64,000 nt of DNA, from contig NZ_JAUSUA010000005.1 in the NCBI RefSeq assembly GCF_030813245.1, forward strand, positions 186,001 to 250,000. The letters run 5' to 3'. The DNA comes from Alkalicoccobacillus murimartini (GTDB lineage: Bacteria > Bacillota > Bacilli > Bacillales > Bacillaceae_D). Below, in pieces: positions 11,455 through 21,446 of this stretch. Positions within the stretch are counted from its first letter, which is position 1, and the number at the start of each line of letters is the position of its first letter. The position numbers and the translations under genes were made by a program. Below the pieces are notes generated by a model. The model ran no database searches and was not told the DNA's origin. It saw only the letters and a program-made list of their open reading frames with translations.

Positions 11455-13652
11455 GGAATGGCTCCTTTCCAAGCCTTAACGATTTCTTCTTGAGATGCTT
11501 CAATAACAGCCTTCCCGTTCTCATCACATACAACCAATACATTTTCGTTTGTTACTTCACCAATACACTCGGCATCAACAATCGCTTCAAATGCACTGCG
11601 ATTTTCAGGAGATACGGTTACCACAAAACGAGATTGGCTCTCTGCAAATAGATTCGTGTTATCTCCTACGTGTTGAACACGAACACCTACATGTCCAGAT
11701 GTCATTCCTTCAGCTAATGCAACAGCTAGTCCCCCCTCAGATATATCATGTGCTGAGGCAACAAGTCCTGATTGAATCGCTTTTAGAAGTTGGGACTGAC
11801 GATTTTTTTCAAGCGTCAAATCAAGCTCAGGTGCCTTACCAAAGATTCGCTCTTCCAGCATTTTCTGAAGCTCACTTCCACTAAATTCAGGTTTTGTTTC
11901 ACCTAGTAAATAAACAAGATCACCGACTGATTTATAATCTTGGGTTGTAATATGATCAAGGTCTTCAATTAATCCAACCATTCCAATAACAGGTGTTGGA
12001 TAGATCGCTCCACCAGACGTTTCGTTATATAAAGAAACATTTCCGCCGATAACCGGTGTTTCCAGTGTACGGCACGCTTCACTCATTCCATCTGTTGAGG
12101 TTTCCAGTTGCCAGAAAATTTCTGGTTTATCTGGACTTCCGTAGTTCAAGCAATCTGTAACCCCAAGTGGTACACCGCCAGAAGCAACAATGTTACGAGC
12201 AGCTTCAGCTACGGCAATTTTGCCGCCTACTTCAGGATCTAAATAAAGATAACGAGAATTACAATCTGTTGTCATCGCAAGGGCTTTACGCGTATCACGA
12301 ATTCGAACAACAGCTGCATCGGAACCTGGAGAGACAACTGTATTCGTTTGAACCATGTAGTCATATTGGTCATAGACCCATTCCTTGCTTGCAATTGTTG
12401 GCTGAGCCAATAATTGAAGTAACGTTTCTTTAAAATCATCAATTGCGGGTACATATGCAGCCTGCTCTTGAAATTCTTTATAATAAGCTGGAACAGATGA
12501 TGGCTTGTGGTAAACAGGAGCTTCTTCGGCTAGCGCATCAACTGGTACATCTGCTGCTACTTCACCGTTGTGCATTAAACGAAGACGCTTGTCATCTGTT
12601 ACATAACCAACCTCAGCAGAAAGTAGTCCCCAACGGTCTACAATCTCTTTAATTTCAGCTTCTCTACCTTTTTGAACAACAATCAACATGCGCTCTTGTG
12701 ACTCAGATAACATCATTTCATAAGCCGTCATACCTTGTTCGCGCTGAGGTACAAGATCTAAATTCATGACAATGCCTGATCCAGCTTTGCTTGCCATCTC
12801 TGCAGACGAAGAAGTTAAACCAGCCGCACCCATATCTTGAATACCAACAAGGGCGTCACATTTGATTAACTCAAGGCACGCTTCAAGCAAGAGCTTCTCC
12901 ATAAATGGATCGCCAACTTGTACAGCAGGACGTTTCTCTTCAGAGCTTTCACTTAGCTCTTCAGACGCGAACGTTGCCCCGTGAATTCCATCACGACCAG
13001 TGCTTGCCCCAACATACATGACAGTATTTCCGACACCTTTGGCTTGTCCTTTTTGAATATCCTTATGATCGATTAAACCCACACACATTGCATTAACAAG
13101 CGGGTTTCCTTCATAACAAGGGTCAAACTGAACTTCTCCACCAACCGTCGGAACCCCAATACAGTTACCATAGCCTGCAATTCCAGCTACCACTTCTTCA
13201 AATAAATAACGAACCTTTGGAGAGGTTAATTCTCCAAAACGCAATGAATTTAAGATTGAGATCGGTCGTGCTCCCATCGAGAACACATCACGCAAAATTC
13301 CGCCAACTCCGGTTGCAGCCCCTTGATAAGGCTCAATTGCTGATGGGTGATTGTGACTTTCAATTTTAAATACAACCGCTTGATTATCACCAATATCAAT
13401 GATTCCGGCCCCTTCACCAGGACCTTGAAGTACTTTTTCACCAGTGACAGGGAATTTCTTTAATAGTACTTTGGAATTCTTATAGCTACAGTGCTCTGAC
13501 CACATGACCGAGAATAATCCGGTTTCTGTATAATTTGGCGTACGCCCTAAAATCTCTTCGACAAGCTGGAATTCATCATCAGTTAAACCCATGGCCTGAT
13601 ACAGCTTTTCTTTTTTGACCTGTTCAGAAGATGGTTCAACGAGTAGTGACAT
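11439..13652 (-). CDS. purL: FGAM synthase, large subunit
   Basis: Synthetase subunit of phosphoribosylformylglycinamidine synthase; works with PurQ (ammonia source) and PurS (scaffold). 737 residues, the short three-subunit form. Visible AIRS-type features include [15 protein letters not shown] (near residue 48), [24 protein letters not shown] and the second-half [16 protein letters not shown] and [14 protein letters not shown] segments. It overlaps purQ by 17 nt and purF by 16 nt, so the three cistrons are tightly packed. Confidence 0.98.
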   Translation of the reverse strand: MSLLVEPSSEQVKKEKLYQAMGLTDDEFQLVEEILGRTPNYTETGLFSVMWSEHCSYKNSKVLLKKFPVTGEKVLQGPGEGAGIIDIGDNQAVVFKIESHNHPSAIEPYQGAATGVGGILRDVFSMGARPISILNSLRFGELTSPKVRYLFEEVVAGIAGYGNCIGVPTVGGEVQFDPCYEGNPLVNAMCVGLIDHKDIQKGQAKGVGNTVMYVGASTGRDGIHGATFASEELSESSEEKRPAVQVGDPFMEKLLLEACLELIKCDALVGIQDMGAAGLTSSSAEMASKAGSGIVMNLDLVPQREQGMTAYEMMLSESQERMLIVVQKGREAEIKEIVDRWGLLSAEVGYVTDDKRLRLMHNGEVAADVPVDALAEEAPVYHKPSSVPAYYKEFQEQAAYVPAIDDFKETLLQLLAQPTIASKEWVYDQYDYMVQTNTVVSPGSDAAVVRIRDTRKALAMTTDCNSRYLYLDPEVGGKIAVAEAARNIVASGGVPLGVTDCLNYGSPDKPEIFWQLETSTDGMSEACRTLETPVIGGNVSLYNETSGGAIYPTPVIGMVGLIEDLDHITTQDYKSVGDLVYLLGETKPEFSGSELQKMLEERIFGKAPELDLTLEKNRQSQLLKAIQSGLVASAHDISEGGLAVALAEGMTSGHVGVRVQHVGDNTNLFAESQSRFVVTVSPENRSAFEAIVDAECIGEVTNENVLVVCDENGKAVIEASQEEIVKAWKGAIPCLLK

Positions 13653-14319
13653 GAGATTCCCTCCAGTTTTTTAAGATTGATTGAAATAAAAGAAGGCCAT
13701 CAGCACTTCCAAGTAGCTCTTCTACTGCACGTTCTGGGTGAGGCATCATTCCAAGAACATTACCTGCTTCATTAACAATACCTGCGATTTGATTACGCGA
13801 ACCGTTCACATTCGAGCTATAGCGGAACACGATTTGATTGTTTGCTTCAAGCTTTTGATACGTTTCTTCATCACACTCATAGTTTCCCTCACCATGGGCC
13901 ACGGGAACGTTGATTTCTGAGCCTTCTGTATAACCTGATGTAAAAATCGTATCCGCATTTGTCACGGTTAATTGAACAGGTCGGCAGATAAACTTAAGTC
14001 CTTCATTTCTCTTCATAGCACCCGGAAGCAATCCCGCTTCTAGCAGTACTTGAAATCCATTACATACACCCAGTACCGGAACCCCGGCTTGAGCCGCTTC
14101 AATGACTGAGTTCATAATTGGTGCAAAACGAGCGATTGCACCTGAACGAAGATAATCTCCGTGAGAGAATCCTCCTGGAAGCAATATGCCGTCATACCCT
14201 TCAAGTGACGTGTCATTGTGCCACACGTAGTCTACCTCTTCGCCAAGCTGGTCGCGGATGGCATGGTACATATCCGCGTCACAGTTGGATCCTGGAAATA
14301 CGATGACCGCAAACTTCAT
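13636..14319 (-). CDS. purQ: FGAM synthase, glutamine amidotransferase subunit
   Basis: Class I glutamine amidotransferase subunit feeding ammonia to PurL. 227 residues. The nucleophile Cys is in [15 protein letters not shown] (near residue 87); the C-terminal His-Glu pair is in [14 protein letters not shown] (near residue 195). The N-terminus [14 protein letters not shown] is typical. Its start forms a 4-nt overlap with the purS stop. Confidence 0.98.
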   Translation of the reverse strand: MKFAVIVFPGSNCDADMYHAIRDQLGEEVDYVWHNDTSLEGYDGILLPGGFSHGDYLRSGAIARFAPIMNSVIEAAQAGVPVLGVCNGFQVLLEAGLLPGAMKRNEGLKFICRPVQLTVTNADTIFTSGYTEGSEINVPVAHGEGNYECDEETYQKLEANNQIVFRYSSNVNGSRNQIAGIVNEAGNVLGMMPHPERAVEELLGSADGLLLFQSILKNWRESHVTTR

Positions 14320-14567
14320 GAAGAGACAACCTCCTCGATCTCATAGCTATAATCTTCAATGACCGTATTAGCAAGAAGTTTTTCGCACATTTCTTTCACT
14401 CGAGCATCGACATTGCTTGTATCAGCTAATGTTAGCTCCATGTATTTTCCGATGCGAACATCCTGTACTTCCTTATATTCCATTGTATGAAGAGCATTTT
14501 GAACAGCCACTCCCTGTGGATCAAGAACACTTTCTCTTAGCGTTACGTAGACTTTAACTTTATACAT
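14316..14567 (-). CDS. purS: FGAM synthase, PurS subunit
   Basis: 83-residue PurS, which bridges PurL and PurQ in the three-part Gram-positive FGAM synthase. The sequence begins [18 protein letters not shown] and contains the conserved GKYMELTL strand. It overlaps purC by one base (stop/start TAATG) and purQ by 4 nt. Confidence 0.97.
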   Translation of the reverse strand: MYKVKVYVTLRESVLDPQGVAVQNALHTMEYKEVQDVRIGKYMELTLADTSNVDARVKEMCEKLLANTVIEDYSYEIEEVVSS

Positions 14568-15277
14568 TATTGGCCTCCCAAGCGTGTTAGTATTTCCTGA
14601 TATCCATCCTGCAAACTTCCTAGATTACGGCGAAATAGATCCTTATCAAACTTCTGGTTTGTCTCTAAATCCCAAAGTCGACATGTATCTGGTGAGATTT
14701 CGTCAGCAAGAAGTAGTTCTCCATCATGTGTCCGACCAAATTCTAATTTGAAATCAACTAATCTCACACCAATCCCTGCAAACAACTCAACTAATAATTG
14801 ATTAACCTTTTTGGCTTGAATCTTAAGAGATTCGACTTCTTCAGATGTTGCGGCTTCCAGAAGATATACATGATCTTCCGTTATAAGTGGATCTCCTAAT
14901 GCATCGTCTTTGTAATAAAATTCAACGATTGGTTCAACCAATGGTGTACCCTCGGCAATACCTAATCTCTTAGCCATACTACCAGCTACAACATTACGAA
15001 CGACTACTTCAAGTGGTACAATCTCAACCTTACGAACGAGCTGTTCTGTGTCAGATAATCTCCGAACGAAGTGACTCTCAAGCCCTTTTTCATTCAAATG
15101 ATTAAAGATTAACGTTGAAATCTCATTGTTAAGCCTTGCTTTGCCTTCGAGTGTATCTTTTTTCTCTCCATTAAATGCTGTGGCGTCATCCTTATAAGTC
15201 ACCCACAATACATCCTGTTCAGAGGTTTGATAGATTCGTTTAGCTTTACCTTCGTAAAGTAGCTCCTGCTTCTCCAT
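14567..15277 (-). CDS. purC: SAICAR synthetase
   Basis: Phosphoribosylaminoimidazole-succinocarboxamide synthase: CAIR + aspartate + ATP to SAICAR. 236 residues. Signature segments are LYEGKAKRIYQT at the N-terminus, EIVPLEVVVRNVVAGS (near residue 90), LVDFKLEFG (near residue 175) and LADEISPDTCRLWD. It lies 24 bp after purB. Confidence 0.98.
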   Translation of the reverse strand: MEKQELLYEGKAKRIYQTSEQDVLWVTYKDDATAFNGEKKDTLEGKARLNNEISTLIFNHLNEKGLESHFVRRLSDTEQLVRKVEIVPLEVVVRNVVAGSMAKRLGIAEGTPLVEPIVEFYYKDDALGDPLITEDHVYLLEAATSEEVESLKIQAKKVNQLLVELFAGIGVRLVDFKLEFGRTHDGELLLADEISPDTCRLWDLETNQKFDKDLFRRNLGSLQDGYQEILTRLGGQ

Positions 15278-15301
15278 TGATTGAAACCCTCCTAGATAGA
15301 A

Positions 15302-16597
15302 TCAGTTTAAGCCAAGACGTGTGAAGATCGTGTCCACGTGTGTTAAGTGATGCTCATAGTTAAAGCACTCATCCAACTCTTCTTTAGAAAGAACGGACGT
15401 GATGCGTTCTTCTGCATCAACCAAATCACGGAATTGAACGCCTTCCTCCCAAGCTTGCGTCGCCTTAGGTTGAACAAGGTCATAGGCTTCTTCACGAACC
15501 ATTCCTTTATCAATTAATGAAAGCAGTACGCGTTGCGAATAGATAAGACCATACGTACGAGTCATGTTGCGCTTCATATTCTCAGGGAAAACCGTCAAAT
15601 TCTTCACAATGTTAGAGAAGCGATTCAACATGTAATTCAGACCAATGGTTGCATCCGGTAAAATAACACGCTCAGCAGATGAGTGAGAAATATCACGCTC
15701 GTGCCATAACGGTACGTTTTCGTAAGCTGTCAGCATGTATCCTCGAATTAAACGCGCAAGTCCCGTCATATTCTCAGAGCCAATTGGATTACGCTTATGC
15801 GGCATAGCTGAAGATCCTTTTTGACCTTTTGCAAAAAACTCTTCTACCTCACGAGTCTCACTCTTTTGAAGACCGCGAATCTCAACAGCAAACTTTTCAA
15901 CAGATGTTGCAATAAGAGCAAGTGTCGCCATGTACTCTGCATGACGGTCACGCTGTAATGTTTGAGTAGAGATTGGCGCTGCATTTAAGCCAAGCTTCTC
16001 ACACACTAGCTGCTCAATTTGTGGATCGATGTTTGCATAGGTTCCAACTGCTCCAGACAGCTTGCCAAAACGTACTCCTTCAGCCGCGTGCTTAAAGCGT
16101 TCAATGTTACGTTTCATTTCCTCATACCATAAGCCTAGCTTTAAACCAAAGGTTGTTGGCTCAGCATGAACGCCATGTGTACGTCCCATCATCACGGTAA
16201 ATTTATGTTCAATAGCTTTGTTCTTTAGAATCTCTAGAAAACGATCAAGATCAGCTGCTAAAATATCATTTGCTTGCTTTAATAGATAAGAAAGGGCTGT
16301 ATCTACAACATCAGTTGACGTTAAGCCGTAATGAACCCACTTGCGCTCTTCCCCTAATGTTTCTGAAACCGCACGAGTAAAAGCAACCACATCATGTCTT
16401 GTTTCCTCTTCTATTTCAAGAATACGACTGATATCAAAGCTCGCGTTCTCACGGATTTTCTTCACATCTTCTTTTGGAATTTGTCCAAGCTCTGACCAAG
16501 CTTCACAGGCAACAATTTCTACCTCTAGCCAAGCTTTATAACGGTTTTCATCGGTCCAAACGGCACCCATTTCAGGGCGAGTATAACGTTCAATCAT
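15302..16597 (-). CDS. purB: Adenylosuccinate lyase
   Basis: Acts twice in purine synthesis, splitting SAICAR to AICAR and adenylosuccinate to AMP. 431 residues of the fumarase/aspartase superfamily. The family signature loop [12 protein letters not shown] (near residue 263) carries the catalytic serine, and the His region reads [14 protein letters not shown] (near residue 138). [11 protein letters not shown] is the substrate-binding loop. It is third in the operon, 30 bp after purK. Confidence 0.98.
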   Translation of the reverse strand: MIERYTRPEMGAVWTDENRYKAWLEVEIVACEAWSELGQIPKEDVKKIRENASFDISRILEIEEETRHDVVAFTRAVSETLGEERKWVHYGLTSTDVVDTALSYLLKQANDILAADLDRFLEILKNKAIEHKFTVMMGRTHGVHAEPTTFGLKLGLWYEEMKRNIERFKHAAEGVRFGKLSGAVGTYANIDPQIEQLVCEKLGLNAAPISTQTLQRDRHAEYMATLALIATSVEKFAVEIRGLQKSETREVEEFFAKGQKGSSAMPHKRNPIGSENMTGLARLIRGYMLTAYENVPLWHERDISHSSAERVILPDATIGLNYMLNRFSNIVKNLTVFPENMKRNMTRTYGLIYSQRVLLSLIDKGMVREEAYDLVQPKATQAWEEGVQFRDLVDAEERITSVLSKEELDECFNYEHHLTHVDTIFTRLGLN

Positions 16598-16627
16598 GTA
16601 GGTAAGCCTCCAAATATAGTCTTTAGA

Positions 16628-17761
16628 TTATTTAGTAGTGTGTTGCTGGAATTCATTAAGTTGATGAAGCGCATCTTTTACCGTTTCACTGAGAACTGTG
16701 AGATGCCCCATCTTACGTTTTTCTTTTGCATCTGCTTTTCCATATAGATGAAGCGAGATGTCACCTAGGCAATCTAAATTGGCCATCAGAGGCTCAATGT
16801 GCTCCCCTAACAAATTCTCCATCACAACAGGTTTAAGAAATTCTGTACTCCCAAGAGGTAGTCCACATATCGCTCGAATTTGCTGTTCGAATTGGGATGT
16901 CTTACAGGCTTCAATCGTATAATGCCCCGAATTATGAGGCCTTGGAGCCACTTCATTTACTAAAATCGTTCCATCCTTTTGTACAAACATTTCCACCGCT
17001 AACGTACCGATCAATTCCAGTCCTTCTGCTAGCTTTAAAGCTAACTCACGAGCTTTCGTTGAAGTGTGATCAGAAATTCGAGCTGGCACAATGGATTGAT
17101 GTAGAATGTTATGTTTGTGTATATTTTCAGCCACAGGAAACGTGCTTGTCTCTCCATGACGTGAACGAGTCACGATAACAGATACTTCGCACTGAAAGGA
17201 AATCCAACCTTCAAGGACAAGTTCACCAGCAGGTAATAGATCACGTACTGCCACTTCAAGCTCCTGCTCATTACGTACAACAGCTTGTCCCTTGCCATCA
17301 TATCCACCTCGGCAAGTCTTTAATACCGCCGGCAGACCAACTTCAGCTAATGCCGACTGCACATCTTCAAGCGATGAAATCTCTGCATATGGGGCCACCG
17401 GGACACCTAACGATTCAATCGTTCGTTTTTCGGTAAGACGATGCTGACTGACACGCAACACATCAAAACCTTGTGGGAAATCCCCATGTTCCGTCAACCA
17501 TTTTGCTGTAGCTTCATCTATATTTTCAAATTCATACGTTATAACGTCACTTACCTCAGCAAGCTTAGCCGCTCCATCAAGATCATCGTACCCTGCCTCA
17601 ATGACATAATCAGCCACCTGAGCACAAGGTGAATCTGTACCTGGCTCAAGTACGGCAATCCGATAACCCATCTGTTTTGCAGATAAAGCCATCATACGAC
17701 CAAGCTGGCCTCCACCGATTATACCTATTGTAGATCCTGGTTTAACGATTGTTTCATTCAT
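16628..17761 (-). CDS. purK: N5-CAIR synthetase
   Basis: ATP-grasp enzyme turning AIR and bicarbonate into N5-carboxy-AIR, the substrate of PurE. 377 residues. The N-terminus [23 protein letters not shown] is a Rossmann-like pre-ATP-grasp motif; the central domain has [13 protein letters not shown] (near residue 155) and the C-terminal core [18 protein letters not shown] (near residue 268). The start overlaps the purE stop by 4 nt. Confidence 0.98.
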   Translation of the reverse strand: MNETIVKPGSTIGIIGGGQLGRMMALSAKQMGYRIAVLEPGTDSPCAQVADYVIEAGYDDLDGAAKLAEVSDVITYEFENIDEATAKWLTEHGDFPQGFDVLRVSQHRLTEKRTIESLGVPVAPYAEISSLEDVQSALAEVGLPAVLKTCRGGYDGKGQAVVRNEQELEVAVRDLLPAGELVLEGWISFQCEVSVIVTRSRHGETSTFPVAENIHKHNILHQSIVPARISDHTSTKARELALKLAEGLELIGTLAVEMFVQKDGTILVNEVAPRPHNSGHYTIEACKTSQFEQQIRAICGLPLGSTEFLKPVVMENLLGEHIEPLMANLDCLGDISLHLYGKADAKEKRKMGHLTVLSETVKDALHQLNEFQQHTTK

Positions 17762-18252
17762 AATGTATCACTACTTGCGAGAACCGCTTCTTCCGTTTGT
17801 TTTCGACGGGTTAAAACAGCTTGTTGAACGGTATGATCGGTTGCTCCAATGATTTGCGCAGCAAGTAACCCTGCATTTGTTGCTCCAGCCTTTCCAATGG
17901 CAACGGTTGCCACCGGAACACCTCCAGGCATTTGGACAATAGATAATAAAGAATCAAGTCCATTAAGTGCCTTAGATTGCACAGGTACACCTATGACCGG
18001 AAGGGGGGTTTTAGCTGCAACCATTCCTGGCAGATGTGCTGCTCCTCCTGCTCCAGCGATAATAACCTTCAATCCTCTTTCAACAGCTTCTTCAGCATAT
18101 TGAAACATGAGGTCTGGCGTGCGATGAGCGGATACTACTTTTTTTTCATAAGGCACTTCTAATTCGTCCAAAATATCACACGTGTGTTTCATCGTTTCCC
18201 AATCAGATGTACTTCCCATGATAACGCCAACCACTGGCTCCATGACCATCAT
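17758..18252 (-). CDS. purE: N5-CAIR mutase
   Basis: Class I PurE, which rearranges N5-CAIR to CAIR; first gene of the operon. 164 residues. The conserved [22 protein letters not shown] and [25 protein letters not shown] segments form the active site. The start is ambiguous: ATG codons at 18252, 18249 and 18243 follow GAGGGAG. The B. subtilis protein aligns best with the third ([10 protein letters not shown]), while spacing favours the second. A guanine riboswitch and terminator lie directly upstream. Confidence 0.98.
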   Translation of the reverse strand: MMVMEPVVGVIMGSTSDWETMKHTCDILDELEVPYEKKVVSAHRTPDLMFQYAEEAVERGLKVIIAGAGGAAHLPGMVAAKTPLPVIGVPVQSKALNGLDSLLSIVQMPGGVPVATVAIGKAGATNAGLLAAQIIGATDHTVQQAVLTRRKQTEEAVLASSDTL

Positions 18253-18283
18253 TCACTCCCTCGTATGACTACTGCACTCCAAC

Positions 18284-18406
18284 AAAAAAACGCAGAATCA
18301 GATACTTTATCTGCATAATGAGAGAAAGGTAGCTAATTCCGCGCTTTGACGCACCTACGTCCACACGGACTTCCGTGGAATTATAGCTGCGATACTTTCC
18401 CTCATA
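18284..18406 (-). promoter_or_regulatory. Antiterminator/terminator segment of the pur leader
   Basis: On the minus strand, the end of the aptamer, TATGAGGGAAAGTA (18406-18393), is complementary to TACCTTTCTCTCATTA (18331-18316), which abuts a terminator hairpin GCAGA...TCTGC (18314-18292) with a seven-T run (18290-18284). This matches the usual OFF-switch layout: guanine stabilises aptamer stem P1 and lets the terminator form. An extra structured segment (18332-18392), including AGCTATAATTCC/GGAATTAGCT, lies between the two antiterminator arms. Confidence 0.75.
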
Positions 18407-18468
18407 GTCTGACAATTTACGGTTATCAGGTAGAGACGTATGGGCCATATTCCCAAAATTATATGAGG
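18400..18468 (-). ncRNA. Guanine-class purine riboswitch, pur operon
   Basis: Reads 5' to 3' on the minus strand. Stem P1 is CCTCATA/TATGAGG. Conserved elements are ATATGG in the P2 side, GTCTCTACC at J2/3, the ACCGTAAAT loop and the GACTAT junction. The C in ACT (equivalent of C74) is the guanine/hypoxanthine specificity base; adenine riboswitches have U there. It controls purE-purD, as in B. subtilis. Confidence 0.95.
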
Positions 18469-18501
18469 TATTATTTCGTTTTTTATCAAGAATCCACATT
18501 A

Positions 18502-18530
18502 ATCTTACAAGTTTCTGCGAAGGGTGTCAA
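18502..18530 (-). promoter_or_regulatory. Sigma-A promoter of the pur operon
   Basis: On the minus strand TTGACA, 17 nt, TAAGAT. The start would fall about 25-30 nt before the guanine riboswitch. Confidence 0.85.
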
Positions 18531-18535
18531 CTAAA

Positions 18536-18576
18536 AGTCGAACGGTTAGAACCATTTAGATATTCATTGTTCGTCT
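18536..18576. promoter_or_regulatory. Candidate PurBox pair (PurR)
   Basis: Two inverted CGAAC cores, AAAGTCGAACGGT (from 18534) and ATTGTTCGTC (from 18567), lie just upstream of the -35 box, where PurR boxes are expected. The 27 nt between CGAA and TTCG is slightly longer than I remember for B. subtilis, so the call is tentative. Confidence 0.45.
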
Positions 18577-18764
18577 TCCTCTAAAATTCCTTCAAAAATG
18601 ACTTGCTGATGACTAATAACAGGTGTTTTTGACCCATCTTCTTTAAAAACAGGTTTCTCCATTCGCCGAACGGGCCGATATCCTTCGCTTTTCATCCGTT
18701 CCAAGCAATCAGCCAAGCTCTCATCAGTACCAACAGTAAACTGCTGTTTTCGTTTCTTTGCCAA
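18564..18764 (-). CDS. yebG: NETI-motif small protein (YebG-like)
   Basis: 66-residue basic protein of the NETI family (B. subtilis YebG), conserved just upstream of purE. Core: DESLADCLERMKSEGYRPV followed by RRMEKPVFKE. The name-giving NETI tetrapeptide is replaced by DESL here. The start is a TTG at 18764, 7 nt after AGGAGG; the ATG six bases earlier is only one base from the ribosome site, and further upstream codons lack one. Function unknown. The proposed PurBox lies at its 3' end. Confidence 0.85.
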   Translation of the reverse strand: MAKKRKQQFTVGTDESLADCLERMKSEGYRPVRRMEKPVFKEDGSKTPVISHQQVIFEGILEEDEQ

Positions 18765-18921
18765 TCTCATTCCTCCTGATTCAACAAAAGTACTCGAGTA
18801 TATTGTAGCATGAGGGTAGATTCGATTCGACAAATTCTCTAAGAAAGATAGCGTTGATGGAAGTTCATTCTTCCTTTATGATGGAGATATCTTCCTTTTT
18901 ATAAGAATGGAGTGATTTGAT

Positions 18922-19620
18922 TTGAATCGGAAAAAACTCTTAATTATTGCTGGATTCATGAGCCTCTTCATTATTATCTTCGTCATTTTCCTTGTGCCAT
19001 CTAACTCTAGCCCAGTCAAGCAACTGGAGCACTACCTTCAATCGATAAATCAAACGGATTTCCAAACGAATCATGAACAACCATTGAAATATATTCATCC
19101 TTCTTTATCAGATCCGTCATTCACCGATCCTTTTCGAACTCAATTCGAAGAGAGAACGCCATTTAATGATTACTCTATTGGGGAACCTATTTATAAGAAT
19201 GAAGAAGAAGTCACCATCCCCGTTACAATTGAGTGGGACGACTACTGGCAACATGAGTTTATATTTTTCATGGAGCTCAAAGATCTAGACTGGCTCATAA
19301 CTCCAGATGTTGAGATGCTATCAGAGGCAAAGCAGTTTCAATATCCGCCTGAAACATATGTTCAGGGCAACCTAAACTTTGTGAATACATACTTAAATGA
19401 CAGCAATGTAAAAATAAGTTTTGAGAACGACCCAAACTTTCAGCTTTATCTACTAGGCATGCCTACACACATCAAGTATGATGCAGAAAATCAGGCTTTA
19501 TCATTACCTATTATAAGAGAGCAACCTGAAGCACACGCATCAGTTCCCGAAGGTTATGCATTATTTCCAGATGGATCGGATCTTTATTTTACTGATTATT
19601 TTTTATTCCCACCTCATTAA
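18922..19620 (+). CDS. Membrane-anchored protein of unknown function
   Basis: 232 residues with one N-terminal hydrophobic segment (LLIIAGFMSLFIIIFVIFLV, residues 6-25) after a KK pair, so probably anchored with the rest outside the cell. The exported part is acidic and rich in Phe, Pro and Tyr; no Cys lipobox is present. The TTG start at 18922 follows GGAGTGAT by 8 nt. It is a single-gene unit on the plus strand, between yebG and bpsB, with a shared bidirectional terminator. I recognise no family. Confidence 0.7.
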   Translation: MNRKKLLIIAGFMSLFIIIFVIFLVPSNSSPVKQLEHYLQSINQTDFQTNHEQPLKYIHPSLSDPSFTDPFRTQFEERTPFNDYSIGEPIYKNEEEVTIPVTIEWDDYWQHEFIFFMELKDLDWLITPDVEMLSEAKQFQYPPETYVQGNLNFVNTYLNDSNVKISFENDPNFQLYLLGMPTHIKYDAENQALSLPIIREQPEAHASVPEGYALFPDGSDLYFTDYFLFPPH

Positions 19621-19632
19621 ATGATCAACTTA

Positions 19633-19666
19633 AAAATGAGCAAAGGCTCACGCCTTTGCTCATTTT
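19633..19666. terminator. Bidirectional terminator between 18922 gene and bpsB
   Basis: 14-bp stem AAAATGAGCAAAGG/CCTTTGCTCATTTT with A- and T-tracts on both sides; overlaps the bpsB stop. Confidence 0.9.
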
Positions 19667-20223
19667 TTGCGTATGGCAACAAAACGACTAACCTGTTCAA
19701 ACTTTTCACTATACTTCCCGCCTTGGTCAAGCGCTTCCTCTTCTGCCTTAATTCTCACCATAAGCATCGCTGCATTTAATAAGCTGAAGACTACTGCCGT
19801 AAAGTAGGCTTGAAAAATAAGTGGAAGCAACAGGACCTCCGCAATGACCACAACATAATTAGGGTGACGAATCCATCGATACGGACCACGCTTAACTGGT
19901 TCAGCTCCAGGTAACACAATTATTTTTGTATTCCAGAACTTGCCGAGAGATACTAGAGCCCAGACGCGGATCATTTGGGCAACTAGAAAGATCGCAAGAG
20001 GTACTACACTCCAAAGTGTCCAGGATGAAGTCTTTATCCATGTTACTTCAACTAATAACGATACAAAGAAGCAACAATGCATAGCCACCATCACCGGATA
20101 ATGAGATGCACCCGCTTCAAAGGCTCCTTGATCTTTCATCCATCGCTCGTTTGACCTCGCAACCCCGACCTCTGCCAGCCTCTGAACAATGACCACAGCA
20201 ATAAATACATAGACAAAGATCAA
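19660..20223 (-). CDS. bpsB: Alkylpyrone O-methyltransferase (isoprenylcysteine methyltransferase family)
   Basis: 187-residue integral membrane protein of the ICMT/YpbQ family with about five hydrophobic segments and the family C-terminal motif RGPYRWIRHPNYVVVIAE (near residue 125). B. subtilis BpsB methylates the alkylpyrones made by BpsA. I take the TTG at 20223 as start: it forms a TTGA overlap with the bpsA stop and has GGGAGGG 9 nt upstream, giving IFVYVFIAVVIVQRL. A possible ATG at 20241 has no ribosome site. It is coupled to bpsA. Confidence 0.9.
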   Translation of the reverse strand: MIFVYVFIAVVIVQRLAEVGVARSNERWMKDQGAFEAGASHYPVMVAMHCCFFVSLLVEVTWIKTSSWTLWSVVPLAIFLVAQMIRVWALVSLGKFWNTKIIVLPGAEPVKRGPYRWIRHPNYVVVIAEVLLLPLIFQAYFTAVVFSLLNAAMLMVRIKAEEEALDQGGKYSEKFEQVSRFVAIRKK

Positions 20224-21320
20224 TGTATATGACCCTCCCATTCTAAATGAACCAATTCAGAACAGAAACCAGGTCCAAGAGCAGCCACTAATCCCTGATA
20301 GCCTAAAGGGTGATCCTCTTTCATAAATTCTTTCAGCACGTAAAGAACGGTAGGTGAAGACATATTGCCAAATTTACGAAGTACCTCTCTCGAAACATCT
20401 GTTTTTTCAGTTGAGAAACCCAATGCTTTTTCATAGGACTCTAACACTTTTTTCCCCCCAGGATGGGCAATGAACGCATCAACCTTAGAAAGCTCAATGC
20501 CTTGGTTCTGTAGAAATTCTTCTACATTCGGTTTCAACCATTTTTCCACAATGCCTGGAATACTGCGCGAGAAGATCACATGCAGACCGGTATCACGCAC
20601 ATCCCAGCCCATAACATCTTCCGATTGTGGCATTAGCGTAGACTGGCTGCCACGATAGCCTGGCGATGTTTCTTTCACCAAATCATAACGTAGCTGGCTT
20701 TGATCTCCGCCTACTAAGGCACATGCAACACCATCAGCAAACAATGAAGTTCCAATCAGGTTGCTCTTAGAGTGATCGTTATGCTGAAAGGTCAGACTAC
20801 ATAGCTCCACACAAACTAGTAAGACATTCTCTTTTGGATGAGCCAAACAGTAGTCAAAGGCTCGACTAAGCCCAGCGGCTCCTCCTGCACACCCTAGTCC
20901 CCAGATCGGTATTCGTTTGGTATGCTCATCAAAAGATAGCTGATTCATCATCCGTGCCTCAAGTCCAGGTGTGGACATGCCAGTGCTCGTGACACATATG
21001 ATGGCATCAACCTCATCAACTCCGATTCTTCTCTTCAGGAACTGACTATCCTGCAGGCAATTCCGAATTGCCGCTACCCCATACTTCACAGCTAGTTCAA
21101 TAAACAAATCATTTCTCTCTTTTAGTGTATGTGGCTGATGAAACCAATCCATTGGCGCCGCAAAATAACGTTCGTCAATTTGCCCATTTCCAAACACCGT
21201 CAAAAGACGTTCAATATCTTCATAACTCTCGCTAAATAACTCCCTTGCAAACTCCATCGTGTCATTTTGATGTAGCTTATGAGGAGGTGCATATGTACTA
21301 ATTGAAAAAATAGAAGGCAT
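20220..21320 (-). CDS. bpsA: Type III polyketide synthase (alkylpyrone synthase)
   Basis: 366-residue chalcone-synthase-fold enzyme. The Cys-His-Asn triad is visible: Cys in WGLGCAGGAAGLSRA (near residue 144), His in AFIAHPGGKKV (near residue 285) and Asn in FGNMSSPTVLYVL (near residue 320). B. subtilis BpsA condenses fatty acyl-CoA with malonyl-CoA into alkylpyrones. The ATG at 21320 lies 8 nt after GAGGTG; the ORF begins two codons earlier at a TTG. First gene of a two-gene operon with bpsB. In B. subtilis these genes flank another purine locus (xpt-pbuX). Confidence 0.95.
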   Translation of the reverse strand: MPSIFSISTYAPPHKLHQNDTMEFARELFSESYEDIERLLTVFGNGQIDERYFAAPMDWFHQPHTLKERNDLFIELAVKYGVAAIRNCLQDSQFLKRRIGVDEVDAIICVTSTGMSTPGLEARMMNQLSFDEHTKRIPIWGLGCAGGAAGLSRAFDYCLAHPKENVLLVCVELCSLTFQHNDHSKSNLIGTSLFADGVACALVGGDQSQLRYDLVKETSPGYRGSQSTLMPQSEDVMGWDVRDTGLHVIFSRSIPGIVEKWLKPNVEEFLQNQGIELSKVDAFIAHPGGKKVLESYEKALGFSTEKTDVSREVLRKFGNMSSPTVLYVLKEFMKEDHPLGYQGLVAALGPGFCSELVHLEWEGHIH

Positions 21321-21446
21321 AACCAATTCACCTCATAACGTTAATAACCATAGATTGCCTCAATAAAAGGAAAATCATTCATTTTTTTGTTGGCAAGAAA
21401 CGTCATTTCAGGTAGACTAAACGGAATCTAAATTGAGGTGAGAATA

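Noticed and set aside
18332-18392. Second riboswitch aptamer in the pur leader
   Set aside because: The segment folds but matches no aptamer consensus I know; treated as an insert in the antiterminator.
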